Source: Bacteroidota bacterium | Lineage (GTDB): Bacteria > Bacteroidota > Bacteroidia > NS11-12g > UBA955 | Direction: 5' to 3' | DNA length: 64,000 nt | Assembly: GCA_025354385.1 (NCBI GenBank) | Contig: JANXMZ010000002.1 | Location: 1 to 64,000 of the forward strand | Shown here: one piece after another, positions 1 through 7,917 of the stretch | Position numbering within the stretch: the first letter of the stretch is position 1 | Layout: every line of letters starts with the position of its first letter | Position numbers and translations under genes: made by a program | The notes under the pieces: model-generated | What the model was told of the DNA's origin: nothing | The model's database searches: none | Seen by the model: only the letters and a program-made list of their open reading frames with translations

Positions 1-75
1 ATATTCCATGCAGTCATCATCGGATTGGAAGCGATCAGCAAACTCTAAGAGGTTTTGTCCTTGAAATAAATTCAT
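1..75 (-). mobile_element. IS1595-family transposase, N-terminal 25 codons (cut by window edge)
   Basis: Reading the minus strand from an ATG at 75, the frame is open to the window edge and encodes MNLFQGQNLLEFADRF followed by QSDDDCMEY. This resembles the opening of IS1595-family (ISXO2-like) DDE transposases, whose N-terminus has an F..RF.tdedC.eyL pattern before a zinc ribbon; the Cys near residue 22 fits. Only the N-terminus is visible, so integrity, DDE residues and terminal repeats cannot be judged. A TAnnTTTG box lies 24 bases upstream. The family call rests on a short stretch and on memory of the family. Confidence 0.6.
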
Positions 76-98
76 ATAATCATTGATTTTATTAGGCT

Positions 99-106
99 CA
101 AAGATA
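99..106 (-). promoter_or_regulatory. Bacteroidota -7 box (TATCTTTG) before the IS1595 transposase
   Basis: The minus strand reads TATCTTTG, an exact match to the TAnnTTTG -7 consensus, 23 bases before the transposase ATG at 75. No clear -33 TTTG was seen at standard distance. Confidence 0.35.
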
Positions 107-143
107 ATATATAATATGTATTTATCTACCTACCTCTAAAAAA

Positions 144-341
144 TTATTCATCCTTTATCAATTTCTCTTTCTCTAATGTTCCTCTTTTAGCATTTATTAT
201 TTTGTAATAATAAATTCCCGCTTTCAAATAAGATACATCCATTGTAGCATTATTCTTAATTTTAGTATTTAGTAATTCCTTACCCATCCCATCATACAAA
301 GAGAGTTCACAGAGTGCGAGTGTGTCATCCCTTGCTATAGC
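144..341 (-). pseudogene. Remnant of a T9SS type A sorting domain
   Basis: The minus-strand frame ending at the TAA at 144-146 encodes ELSLYDGMGKELL, then an acidic/polar stretch, then VSYLKAGIYYYKIIN and a basic end EKEKLIKDE. This is the pattern of the C-terminal type A sorting domain of T9SS cargo (v.v.d..Gk.v, then l..GvYfv.i, then a Lys-containing tail). The frame is closed upstream by an in-frame TAA at 342-344 and has no start, so the cargo part is missing. Upstream in the same frame (345-425) lies a 27-codon stretch MRLLVFIILITITALKTHC like a signal peptide; whether it belonged to the same gene is unclear. The remnant ends within about 70 bases of the transposase start, so insertion or deletion beside the IS probably destroyed the gene. 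Confidence 0.5.
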
Positions 342-677
342 TTATTTGCGATACATAATCAGGGTATTGCAATGTGTCTTCAAAGCTGTAATCGTTATCA
401 ATATAATAAAAACCAGTAAGCGCATTTTAATAATAATTTGCATTGAATTAAAATTATTTCAAAACCAATTGCTAATTATAAATTTAAGCAGTTGGGCAGT
501 CTCAGTTGCTATTCCCTTTATCATTATTTATAGATATTTTCACTCCATTTTTCCAACAATATAATTAGAAATAAAATTCACGATAGAATCTAAAAATATG
601 GCTTTAAATACATTGTTAAAATGCAATCTATTCAAACTTGCCAAAGTATTTTCTTTAGTATTTGAGTATTCTATGTT
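342..677. other. Stretch without a convincing gene
   Basis: Short frames exist on both strands, the longest being an 80-codon plus-strand frame at 322-564 rich in Ile, but none has family resemblance, a start context or sensible composition. A 27-codon signal-peptide-like frame (342-425, minus) sits directly upstream of the sorting-domain remnant. I read the stretch as decayed sequence between the IS edge and the esterase gene. Confidence 0.4.
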
Positions 678-1562
678 TCAATCCGACTTCTTCATTTCAT
701 TTGTGTATGCCATTAGTGAATTGTACCATAATAGGGAGTATTCAAAATTGCCTCTCAAAGAAAAATGTTGGGTATCGTGCCTTTGGAAAGCATATATCAT
801 CGAATCTGTAAAAGGACCCATGTATACATTTTTAGAGTGTTTTATAAAATCGCGTTGTGCGTTTTGCAAGGCAGTATCTATGCCCAAAGGTTTGGTATCC
901 AAAGCCCCAATGCTGTAACTAGCTACGGCGCAAAAAAAAGGCGCATTAAATCCTTTTCCCCTAATGGTTTCTAAAATAATTCCCAGATCTTTTTTATATG
1001 GCCCAGTTGGGTGTCCATTGTCCGATTCTCCTTGATGCCATAAAATAAAAGTAGGCGTTATATCATGGTCTATCAAATCGTCTAAAGTTTTAATAAGCTT
1101 TTCATGATAATCGCCTCGGGCCCATCTCTCTGCAGTTGCACCGCCCTCAGCAATAGGTATAATAATTACTTTTTTACACCAACCACTATCTATTAATCGG
1201 TCGGCCAATATTGTCCAAACACAGCCGCCATCACCACTAGCACCCATTAAAGGTTCTTCTGCTTTGTACAAGCTCCCATCGTAATAGTTCAACATGGGAT
1301 TGTGTGGGTTATAATAAATATCACTAGAGTTAGCCGCATTAGATTGTCCAAGTGTAAATAGGATAATTGTACTATCAGATTTCAATTCGGCTAAATCCAA
1401 TTTTTCATTTAAAAAATCTATTCTCTTTATTCGCGTTTTAAATCGGTAAGTAAAACTAAATGGTTTGTACACAATTAGCTCTCTGATAAAAAAGCCGCAT
1501 AACAATAGCGAAACTATTAATAAACCATTCTTAGTCCATCGAAACCATTTTTTCTGAAACAT
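678..1562 (-). CDS. Sialate O-acetylesterase-like (SASA/CE6 type) SGNH hydrolase, membrane-anchored
   Basis: About 294 residues. A basic N-terminus and one hydrophobic segment (roughly residues 10-30) suggest a signal anchor. The catalytic part shows FTLGQSNA (block I, nucleophile Ser), an oxyanion-type stretch GASGDGGCVW, and ILWHQGESD, which are the blocks of the sialate O-acetylesterase/acetylxylan esterase domain (PF03629, CE6-like). Such enzymes remove O-acetyl groups from sugars. The longest frame begins with a TTG at 1574; the ATG at 1562 is preferred. The gene is alone, with decayed DNA on both sides, so its substrate cannot be inferred from context. Hydrolase fold is fairly sure, substrate unknown. 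Confidence 0.75.
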   Translation of the reverse strand: MFQKKWFRWTKNGLLIVSLLLCGFFIRELIVYKPFSFTYRFKTRIKRIDFLNEKLDLAELKSDSTIILFTLGQSNAANSSDIYYNPHNPMLNYYDGSLYKAEEPLMGASGDGGCVWTILADRLIDSGWCKKVIIIPIAEGGATAERWARGDYHEKLIKTLDDLIDHDITPTFILWHQGESDNGHPTGPYKKDLGIILETIRGKGFNAPFFCAVASYSIGALDTKPLGIDTALQNAQRDFIKHSKNVYMGPFTDSMIYAFQRHDTQHFSLRGNFEYSLLWYNSLMAYTNEMKKSD

Positions 1563-1574
1563 TTTTTTAATCAA

Positions 1575-2095
1575 TCAATTTGCTAAATTAATAATTCATT
1601 TGGTCAAAAAATAATTTTTATAGTATTTATGATTTTCCGTACACTTTTAGCATATTAAAAACTATTTGGGATTATTCAACTTAACTTTGTTTAAAAACTT
1701 ATCATTAAACAATGATATTTCCCTTAAGTAAAATATTGAAATCTTTGAGCATGCTAAATAAGCGCGAGGTATTGATAGAATTTTTAGATGATGTGTTGTT
1801 GGCGTGTAATGGTGTTAAAAAACCTATCAATTAATTGATACTTTTACCCAAAAGGAGCGACTTAAAAAGCCTGTTATTATTGGCAAATTCACCGAAATAA
1901 CGAAATAGCAAGACTCTTAATAGTGGAAGAAAACAATTCAATAAAAGAAAAATTATAGTCGAAGCCGTTGTAGTAAATTCATTTGCACATAAATTAAGTG
2001 CTAATTATTATGTGATCTTTCTTAAAAATATTTATCCTATTCAGTTTTTACAGATCAGTTAAAAGCAGGCCAATGGCTATTAATAGATCAGTTGT
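1575..2095. other. 520-base gap; possible 40-codon ORF only
   Basis: No family-like reading frame was found. A plus-strand ORF at 1712-1834 starts MIFPLSKILKSLSML and has 40 codons but no recognisable homology. The remaining frames are short and interrupted by stops, which suits decayed coding sequence. No tRNA-like cloverleaf or strong hairpin was noticed. Confidence 0.35.
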
Positions 2096-3340
2096 CTAAC
2101 GCCTTCCGTAATACTTCTTTTTACCTCCCACATTCGAAATGGGTTTTGGGCGGTTGTGGTTCGGCCTACCTTGTTGTTGCTTAGGAGCCTTTTCCGGATT
2201 GTGGTCCATCAAAGGAAAAGGATGGTTATCTATCATCGGAATTTTTTTGCCAATTAATTTTTCAATGTCTTTTAAGTATGCTTTTTCTTCCGCATCGCAA
2301 AAGGAGAAAGCCGTTCCATTGGCGCCTGCTCTTCCTGTTCTACCTATTCTGTGCACGTAAGTTTCGGCAATGTTCGGTACGTCGTAATTAATAACATATT
2401 CCAATTCATCTACATCAATACCTCTGGCAGCAATATCCGTAGCTACCAATACACGCGTGGTTTGCGCTTTAAAATTGGTCAATGCTCTTTGTCTTGCATT
2501 CTGTGCCTTATTGCCATGTATTGCTTCTGCTTTTATATTGTGTTTCAACAATACTTTCACAATTTTATCGGCCCCATGTTTGGTGCGGGTAAAAACCAAG
2601 GCCGTCTTAATTTTAGTATCCTCCAAAACATCGATCAACAAGGCATTTTTATTGCCTTTATCTACAAAGAAAATATATTGTTGAATGGTATCTGCCGTTG
2701 ACGATACAGGTGTTACCTCTACTTTTACGGGTTTATTTAAAATACTGTTCGATAGTTGAATAATCTCTGGTGGCATGGTTGCAGAGAAGAACAAAGATTG
2801 TCTGCGTTGAGGTAATACCTTCAAAAGTTTCTTGACATCATGAATAAAGCCCATGTCTAACATACGATCGGCCTCATCCAATACGAATATTTCTATGCTA
2901 TCCAAAGAAATGAAACCTTGGTTCATTAAATCTAATAATCTGCCAGGGGTCGCTATCAAAATATCTACCCCCCTGTTTAAGGTCGTTGTTTGCGCACCTT
3001 GACTAACACCACCAAAAATAACGGTGCTTATTAAACCGGTATATCTACCGTAGGCTTTAAAGCTTTCGTCAATTTGTATGGCCAATTCTCTTGTAGGTGT
3101 AACAATTAAACTTCTTATTTTTCTCTTTTTATCATTGCCCTTTTTAGCGGCTAATAATTGAAGAATAGGAATGGCAAAGGCAGCTGTTTTACCAGTACCC
3201 GTTTGTGCGCATCCCAATAAATCTTTACCTTCTAATACAATTGGAATGGCTTGGGCCTGAATGGGAGTTGGGGTTGTATAACCTTCTTCTTTTAAAGATT
3301 GAAGAATAGGATCTATAATGTTAAGCGATTGAAATTGCAT
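2096..3340 (-). CDS. rhlE: DEAD-box ATP-dependent RNA helicase, RhlE type
   Basis: Unwinds short RNA duplexes with ATP in the cytoplasm; RhlE-type proteins act in RNA turnover and ribosome maturation. All superfamily 2 motifs are visible: Q motif (Y.TPTPIQ), motif I AQTGTGKT (residues 45-52 from the chosen start), Ia PTRELAIQ, Ib TPGRLLD, II VLDEADRMLD, III FSATM, IV-VI ending HRIGRTGRAG. The tail is basic with GRPNHNRP and GGKKKYYGRR, typical of RNA-binding tails in RhlE proteins. The longest frame starts at 3394, but the first 18 residues have no family match and lie almost on a -7 box at 3403-3410; the ATG at 3340 (MQFQSLNI) matches the family start. Monocistronic as far as seen. Confidence 0.92.
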   Translation of the reverse strand: MQFQSLNIIDPILQSLKEEGYTTPTPIQAQAIPIVLEGKDLLGCAQTGTGKTAAFAIPILQLLAAKKGNDKKRKIRSLIVTPTRELAIQIDESFKAYGRYTGLISTVIFGGVSQGAQTTTLNRGVDILIATPGRLLDLMNQGFISLDSIEIFVLDEADRMLDMGFIHDVKKLLKVLPQRRQSLFFSATMPPEIIQLSNSILNKPVKVEVTPVSSTADTIQQYIFFVDKGNKNALLIDVLEDTKIKTALVFTRTKHGADKIVKVLLKHNIKAEAIHGNKAQNARQRALTNFKAQTTRVLVATDIAARGIDVDELEYVINYDVPNIAETYVHRIGRTGRAGANGTAFSFCDAEEKAYLKDIEKLIGKKIPMIDNHPFPLMDHNPEKAPKQQQGRPNHNRPKPISNVGGKKKYYGRR

Positions 3341-3402
3341 GAATGAAAAAATTTGAGGGGTAACGAGAAGAATAAAGCCTTCAGCTTTGCTCAAATATTT
3401 TG

Positions 3403-3410
3403 CAAAGGTA
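3403..3410 (-). promoter_or_regulatory. -7 box TACCTTTG upstream of the helicase gene
   Basis: The minus strand has TACCTTTG followed by CA, matching TAnnTTTG. It lies 62 bases before the chosen ATG at 3340, which leaves a leader of about 55 nt if functional. Confidence 0.4.
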
Positions 3411-3455
3411 GGCTTTTAAATTTAAAAACTGAGAGATGTCTTCAAAATTGAGATG

Positions 3456-3989
3456 TCAATTCAATGCATTGCTAACAGAATTTAACATTTGTTTTATACG
3501 ATGCAATAAATCAGAGTCTGTAATTTCTCCGTGGCTACTTATCTTTGTTTTGGCTCCTGGTATATGAATGCTCCAATCATCCTCAATTCTGGCGCCCATT
3601 GTTCGCAGAATCAAAAGTAATGATTCATGGGCCTTCTCTCCAAGCGAGGATGCCGTTATAGGAATACAAGGTTTCATGTCAAATACCATCGTAGAAACCG
3701 TCCATTCCAAGGCATTTTTTAATATTCCCGGCAAGCTAAATACATATTCTGGAGTGCAAATTAATAGCACGTCGGCACTTGCAATGGCATTTCTTAAATC
3801 TTCTACTTCCCAAGGTAAATGGTCATCTCCTATCTCTGGATTAAAATATGGCAGGTTTTGCAATTCCGAATAATTTACAAATTCGAAAACATCTTTTCCG
3901 ATGGTTTGAATAGCTTTTAGTAAATAAGCGTTTACAGAATTACTTCTGATACTGCCAGAAAAAAGCAGCATCTTTTTTAAAGCAGACAT
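3456..3989 (-). CDS. NADPH-dependent FMN reductase family protein
   Basis: 177 residues with the flavodoxin-like fold of PF03358: LLFSGSIRSNSVNAYLLKAI near the N-terminus (phosphate-binding loop for FMN), LPYFNPEIGDD, and ADVLLICTPEYVFSLPGILKNALEW, the stretch that packs on the isoalloxazine ring. Homologues reduce quinones, chromate or azo dyes using NAD(P)H. Starts 3 bases after the stop of the VOC gene on the same strand, so the two are probably co-transcribed. Substrate not inferable. Confidence 0.85.
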   Translation of the reverse strand: MSALKKMLLFSGSIRSNSVNAYLLKAIQTIGKDVFEFVNYSELQNLPYFNPEIGDDHLPWEVEDLRNAIASADVLLICTPEYVFSLPGILKNALEWTVSTMVFDMKPCIPITASSLGEKAHESLLLILRTMGARIEDDWSIHIPGAKTKISSHGEITDSDLLHRIKQMLNSVSNALN

Positions 3990-3992
3990 CCT

Positions 3993-4763
3993 TTAATTGC
4001 TAAGATTAAAGAGATTGATACGCTGTTGTTCAGGAGTTATCAATACTCCATTTCCTTTGCTACCAATAGTTATATCCGAAATACCAGATGCTGAAATATT
4101 TTCTATTTTATCGTGCATGTCGCTGGCAAAAAAGGTAATGGTAGGCTGTTTAAATCTATCGGTTTCGTGCAAGCCTATGGTAGCCAAACCATCCGTAAGA
4201 ATGGCCCACGCATAAGGCGCTGCATTTTTTGACATCGTTTTAAAACCAATGCTTTCCCAAAAGACAATAGAGGTCTCTAAATGACTAACGGGTATGGCCA
4301 GTTCGCCAAACATACCACTTACTTTATTGACATATTTTTCAGGATTAAAATAATCATCGTGGGACATCTTCAACATGGCTGGTCCTTCCGGCTTATAAAA
4401 ACCATCCAAATAAGTTACCAACTGAATAAACATTCCATCTGGGCTGTTAAATGAATAATGGTGAATATGATCAAACTCGCGGGGTTTCTGAATAAATGTG
4501 ATATGATTACTTTCCAATTGGGCAGCCACTGTGTCAATATCCTTGGTATAAAAAGTCAATGCCATGAAGGGTGTTTCCTGCTTGGAAAGCATTATAATGA
4601 GCGTACCATCTGTAATTTGTATGAATGGATATGGAAAATCAAACCTATACAATTCTCTAAAACCCAACTTTTGATAAAAGGATAAAGATTCCTCTAGGTC
4701 TTTAGAGTGAATGGTAATAGCTGTTGCTTCTCCAAGCTTTGAATTGGGTAAATTGAGCATCAT
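3993..4763 (-). CDS. Two-domain VOC (glyoxalase/dioxygenase fold) protein
   Basis: 256 residues made of two vicinal-oxygen-chelate modules. The first (about 12-125) starts ATAITIHSKDLEESLSFYQKLGF; the second (about 150-255) has LAIPVSHLETSIVFWESIGFK. Each carries the beta-alpha-beta-beta-beta pattern of the family. Metal ligands cannot be assigned safely: the second module has IGLHETD, where the Glu/His could be ligands. Members include glyoxalases, extradiol dioxygenases and antibiotic-binding proteins, so no reaction is claimed. First gene of a pair with the FMN reductase downstream. Confidence 0.8.
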   Translation of the reverse strand: MMLNLPNSKLGEATAITIHSKDLEESLSFYQKLGFRELYRFDFPYPFIQITDGTLIIMLSKQETPFMALTFYTKDIDTVAAQLESNHITFIQKPREFDHIHHYSFNSPDGMFIQLVTYLDGFYKPEGPAMLKMSHDDYFNPEKYVNKVSGMFGELAIPVSHLETSIVFWESIGFKTMSKNAAPYAWAILTDGLATIGLHETDRFKQPTITFFASDMHDKIENISASGISDITIGSKGNGVLITPEQQRINLFNLSN

Positions 4764-4819
4764 ATAGAATTACAATAATAATTAATAATCATGAATTCTT
4801 TACTTCTATTCTTTGGGTC

Positions 4820-5440
4820 TTAAAATCTGTAGGCAAAACCTAATGCTGGTATGTTTTGAACCCGCGAACTAGCGAAATACCAATGTCTGGTTTTTTGCAT
4901 GGCCAAAGGTTTATCGATGTTAAAATTATAGAAATGAGCATCTATTGCTGCATCCACAATATTAATGAGGTAAATACCAACAAAACCAATTAATAAATAA
5001 TCACGGTTTGTTCTGTGCAAATTGCGTTCTGCCTTCAGTTGGGCAATTGGTTGTTTTATGTAAAAAGAATCTGGATTGGTAGTACTATCTTTATCAGATA
5101 GTAATATTAAGGCTTTTTGAAGTTTTAACATGGCTTTTCTTTCATCCAATCCAAAATAACCAGCACTTCCAAGCCCTGCGTAAATCAGCGGTATTTTCCA
5201 GTATTTTTTATTGTAAGCTTGGCCCAAACCAGGCAACACGGCACTGTAAATGCTGGCCAAATTAGGCGAATGTTTTTTATGTGTAAGAGAAAGAGAATCC
5301 TTTTCTATATTGAGGCTAGTACTAAAAGTGTGAGTTACAGACGGCTTAAAAACACTGAACTCATTGGATGTATAAAAGACCTGTGCCTTCAGCAAAAATG
5401 GAAAAAAAATGACTGCAAATATTACAACCGACCTATTCAT
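4820..5440 (-). CDS. DUF5683 family membrane protein
   Basis: 206 residues with a signal peptide (MNRSVVIFAVIFFPFLLKAQ). The core shows HSPNLASIYSAVLPGLGQAYNKKYWKIPLIY, the hallmark P.GLGQ.YN.kyWK.P of DUF5683, a family found mostly in Bacteroidota, plus further hydrophobic segments around 85-100 and 145-165. The gene overlaps the 3' end of parB by 8 bases; in Bacteroidota this protein commonly follows parA-parB. Its function is unknown. The position suggests co-expression with chromosome partitioning but not a shared role. Confidence 0.85.
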   Translation of the reverse strand: MNRSVVIFAVIFFPFLLKAQVFYTSNEFSVFKPSVTHTFSTSLNIEKDSLSLTHKKHSPNLASIYSAVLPGLGQAYNKKYWKIPLIYAGLGSAGYFGLDERKAMLKLQKALILLSDKDSTTNPDSFYIKQPIAQLKAERNLHRTNRDYLLIGFVGIYLINIVDAAIDAHFYNFNIDKPLAMQKTRHWYFASSRVQNIPALGFAYRF

Positions 5441-6359
5441 TATCCGCTAAACTACTCAAAATGCGTTCCAAATCTTCGTAATTTTTAAACGGGATAATCA
5501 GTTCGCCTTTATCTCCTTTTGATTTTAATTGTGTAGCAATACCAAAACGTTGAGATAATTTTTCTATTTTATATTTTAGAGCATCGTCCAATTCAATGCC
5601 AGCTACTGCCGTTTTAACAGATTCGCCCGAAACAGCATTTTTTTCTTGTTTAGATAGTTTTACAATCTCCTCTGTACCTCTTACACTTAAGCCATCTAAT
5701 TCAATTCTTTTATATAAAGCCAATTGATCCTCGAGGTCTTCTACACCCATGATAGCTTTGGCATGACCCATAGAAATTTTGTTGGTTCTGAGCGCCACAA
5801 TTATTGGTTCTGGTAACCTTAGTAAACGCAAATAATTACTAACAGTACTCCTATCCTTTCCTACTCTTTCACCTAATTCTTCTTGCTTAAGGTTACACTC
5901 TTCGAGCAATCTTTTGTAGGATAACGAAACCTCTATAGGATTTAAGTTTTCTCTCTGAATATTTTCTATTAAAGCCATTTCCAACATTTCTTGGTCGTTG
6001 GCTATTCTAATGTATGCTGGAATGCGCTCTAATCCTGCTAAAATAGAAGCACGTGTTCTGCGTTCACCACTGATGATTTGAAATTTATCGTACCCCATTT
6101 TGCGCACCGTAATGGGTTGAATTAATCCATGCACTTTTATGGATTCTGCCAGTTCATCTAAGGCTTTTTGTTCAAATTCAGTTCTTGGTTGAAAAGGGTT
6201 GGCTTCAATCTGACTTATTTCGACAAATTGAATGCTGCTATTGCCATTGCTTTTGTATTCAGATGAGAGGGTAATGTCTGTTTCTGCATTGTGTAACAAA
6301 GCTGAAAGCCCTCTACCTAATCCACTTTTTTTAGTTTTATTATTATTAATGGTTGTCAT
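5433..6359 (-). CDS. parB: Chromosome partitioning protein ParB (Spo0J family)
   Basis: 308 residues. The N-terminus KKSGLGRGLSALL (residues 10-22) is the ParA-stimulating/box region. The CTP-binding ParB/Srx domain shows ANPFQPRT, HGLIQPITVR and ISGERRTRA (GERRxR at 98-103), then ENIQRENLNPIE (132-143), followed by a helix-turn-helix at about 160-185 and a C-terminal dimerisation part. ParB binds parS centromeres, slides as a CTP clamp and directs origin segregation with ParA. parA lies 37 bases upstream on the same strand. I found no canonical parS palindrome in the window. Confidence 0.95.
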   Translation of the reverse strand: MTTINNNKTKKSGLGRGLSALLHNAETDITLSSEYKSNGNSSIQFVEISQIEANPFQPRTEFEQKALDELAESIKVHGLIQPITVRKMGYDKFQIISGERRTRASILAGLERIPAYIRIANDQEMLEMALIENIQRENLNPIEVSLSYKRLLEECNLKQEELGERVGKDRSTVSNYLRLLRLPEPIIVALRTNKISMGHAKAIMGVEDLEDQLALYKRIELDGLSVRGTEEIVKLSKQEKNAVSGESVKTAVAGIELDDALKYKIEKLSQRFGIATQLKSKGDKGELIIPFKNYEDLERILSSLADNE

Positions 6360-6396
6360 TGTATTTCTATGATTCTTTAGGGTAAAACAGAATAAT

Positions 6397-7197
6397 CTAA
6401 ATTGTTGCTTTTTCTTTAGTATCCATTAAAGTCATTCCATTTCTTTGCAAAATTTCGCGGGCCAAATTTAAATAAGTCGTAGAACCTTTACTTGCTACAT
6501 CGTGAGTAATTACAGGGATACCAAAGCTAGGAGCTTCACTTAATTTGGTGTTGCGCGGAATAATGGTATCGAACACGATGTCTTGAAAATGCATTTTAAC
6601 ATCTTCTACCACGTGGTTACTCAAACGCAATCTGGAATCATACATGGTTAACAATATACCTTCTATGTTCAATTGCTTATTGGATTCTTTTTGAATGATA
6701 CGGATGGTGTTCAATAATTTGCCGAGACCTTCTAATGCAAAGTACTCGCATTGCACTGGAATTATTACAGAATCAGAAGCACAAAGCGCATTGGTAGTAA
6801 TTAAACCAAGGGATGGTGAGCAATCAACGATAATGAAGTCATAATCCTTTTTAATTGGCTCTAACACTTTTTTCATCACCTTTTCTCTTAATTGCATGTC
6901 TATCATTTCTAATTCTGCTCCTACCAAATTAATATTGGAGGGAAGTAATTTTAGAAATTTAAGATCAGTATTTAGAATTACATCTTTTGCATTGACTTCA
7001 TTGATGAGGCAATCGTACAAACCAATTTTAATATTCTGAGGATCGAATCCGATACCAGAAGATGAATTGGCCTGAGGATCGGCATCTATCAAGAGTGTTT
7101 TGTATTCCAATACAGCCAAACTAGCGGCCAGATTGATAGCAGTAGTGGTTTTACCAACGCCTCCTTTTTGATTTGCTATCGAAATTATTTTTCCCAT
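6397..7197 (-). CDS. parA: Chromosome partitioning ATPase ParA (Soj)
   Basis: 266 residues. Deviant Walker A motif KGGVGKTT at 11-18 with the signature first Lys, followed by INLAASLA; switch [14 protein letters not shown] (about 39-51); Walker B-like [15 protein letters not shown]. These define the ParA/MinD family of dimerising ATPases that move ParB-bound origins over the nucleoid. Length is normal for chromosomal Soj. The gene is followed by parB and then the DUF5683 gene, and lies 5 bases after the UPF0173 hydrolase gene. Confidence 0.95.
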   Translation of the reverse strand: MGKIISIANQKGGVGKTTTAINLAASLAVLEYKTLLIDADPQANSSSGIGFDPQNIKIGLYDCLINEVNAKDVILNTDLKFLKLLPSNINLVGAELEMIDMQLREKVMKKVLEPIKKDYDFIIVDCSPSLGLITTNALCASDSVIIPVQCEYFALEGLGKLLNTIRIIQKESNKQLNIEGILLTMYDSRLRLSNHVVEDVKMHFQDIVFDTIIPRNTKLSEAPSFGIPVITHDVASKGSTTYLNLAREILQRNGMTLMDTKEKATI

Positions 7198-7202
7198 TTA
7201 TA

Positions 7203-7883
7203 TTATAATTCTATTGTTTGTTCTATGTTCATGAGGGTAAGTATTTTACCCGATTTGTTAAATTGAATAATGGCCTCTTCGTGGTTCACCTGAATATAAC
7301 CAAAAGTATCGTAATGCATGCCAATGATGTGATTGCACTGAATAAAGTTGGAAGCGGTAATAGCATCTGTAATATCCATAGTGAAATTATTGCCAATTGG
7401 CAAAAAAGCAAAATCGATAGAATGCCTTAGAGGTATTAATTGCATGTCTAAAGTTAGCGCAGTATCTCCACTGTAATAAAAAGTTTTAGTGCCATCTGTA
7501 ATTACAAAACCAACAGGATTTCCACCATAGCTACCATCTGGAAATGAACTTGAATGTACGGCCTTAACCATTTGTACTTTACCAAAATCAAACTGCCAAA
7601 ATCCACCAATATTCATGGCGTGTGTGTTGGTGTAATTTTGATTGTTGAACCATTGCGAAATTTCCCAAATACCAACCACCATTGCATTGTTATTTTTAGC
7701 AATTGTCAATGCATCTGCAGTATGATCTTGATGGGCATGGGTTAAAAAGATATAATCCGCCTTGATGGCATTAACATCTACTTGCTTTGCCAACTCATTA
7801 AATGAAATGAAAGGATCGAACAAAATGGTTTTTCCACCGATGTGCACACTAAAACAGGAATGACCATAATATTTTACCTCCAT
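7203..7883 (-). CDS. UPF0173 metal-dependent hydrolase (metallo-beta-lactamase fold)
   Basis: 226 residues. YYGHSCFSVHIGGKTILFDPFIS at the N-terminus and THAHQDHTAD (H49, H51, D53, H54) form the metal site of the metallo-beta-lactamase superfamily; YYSGDTALTLDMQLI provides the third ligand region and IGMHYDTFG the final His. This is the UPF0173/YtkL-like subgroup. The substrate is unknown. Probably the first gene of the cluster that continues into parA, 5 bases downstream. Confidence 0.87.
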   Translation of the reverse strand: MEVKYYGHSCFSVHIGGKTILFDPFISFNELAKQVDVNAIKADYIFLTHAHQDHTADALTIAKNNNAMVVGIWEISQWFNNQNYTNTHAMNIGGFWQFDFGKVQMVKAVHSSSFPDGSYGGNPVGFVITDGTKTFYYSGDTALTLDMQLIPLRHSIDFAFLPIGNNFTMDITDAITASNFIQCNHIIGMHYDTFGYIQVNHEEAIIQFNKSGKILTLMNIEQTIEL

Positions 7884-7917
7884 TTGTACTTAATATTGAA
7901 CTTTCAAAAATAGGTTT

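Noticed and set aside
598..974. Plus-strand ORFs of 106 and 69 codons
   Set aside because: Both are antisense to the esterase gene and lack coding character.
5433..7197. Possible parS sites or replication origin near parAB
   Set aside because: No canonical parS-like palindrome (GTTTCACGTGAAAC type) was seen in the cluster or elsewhere, and no dnaA/dnaN or DnaA-box cluster was noticed.
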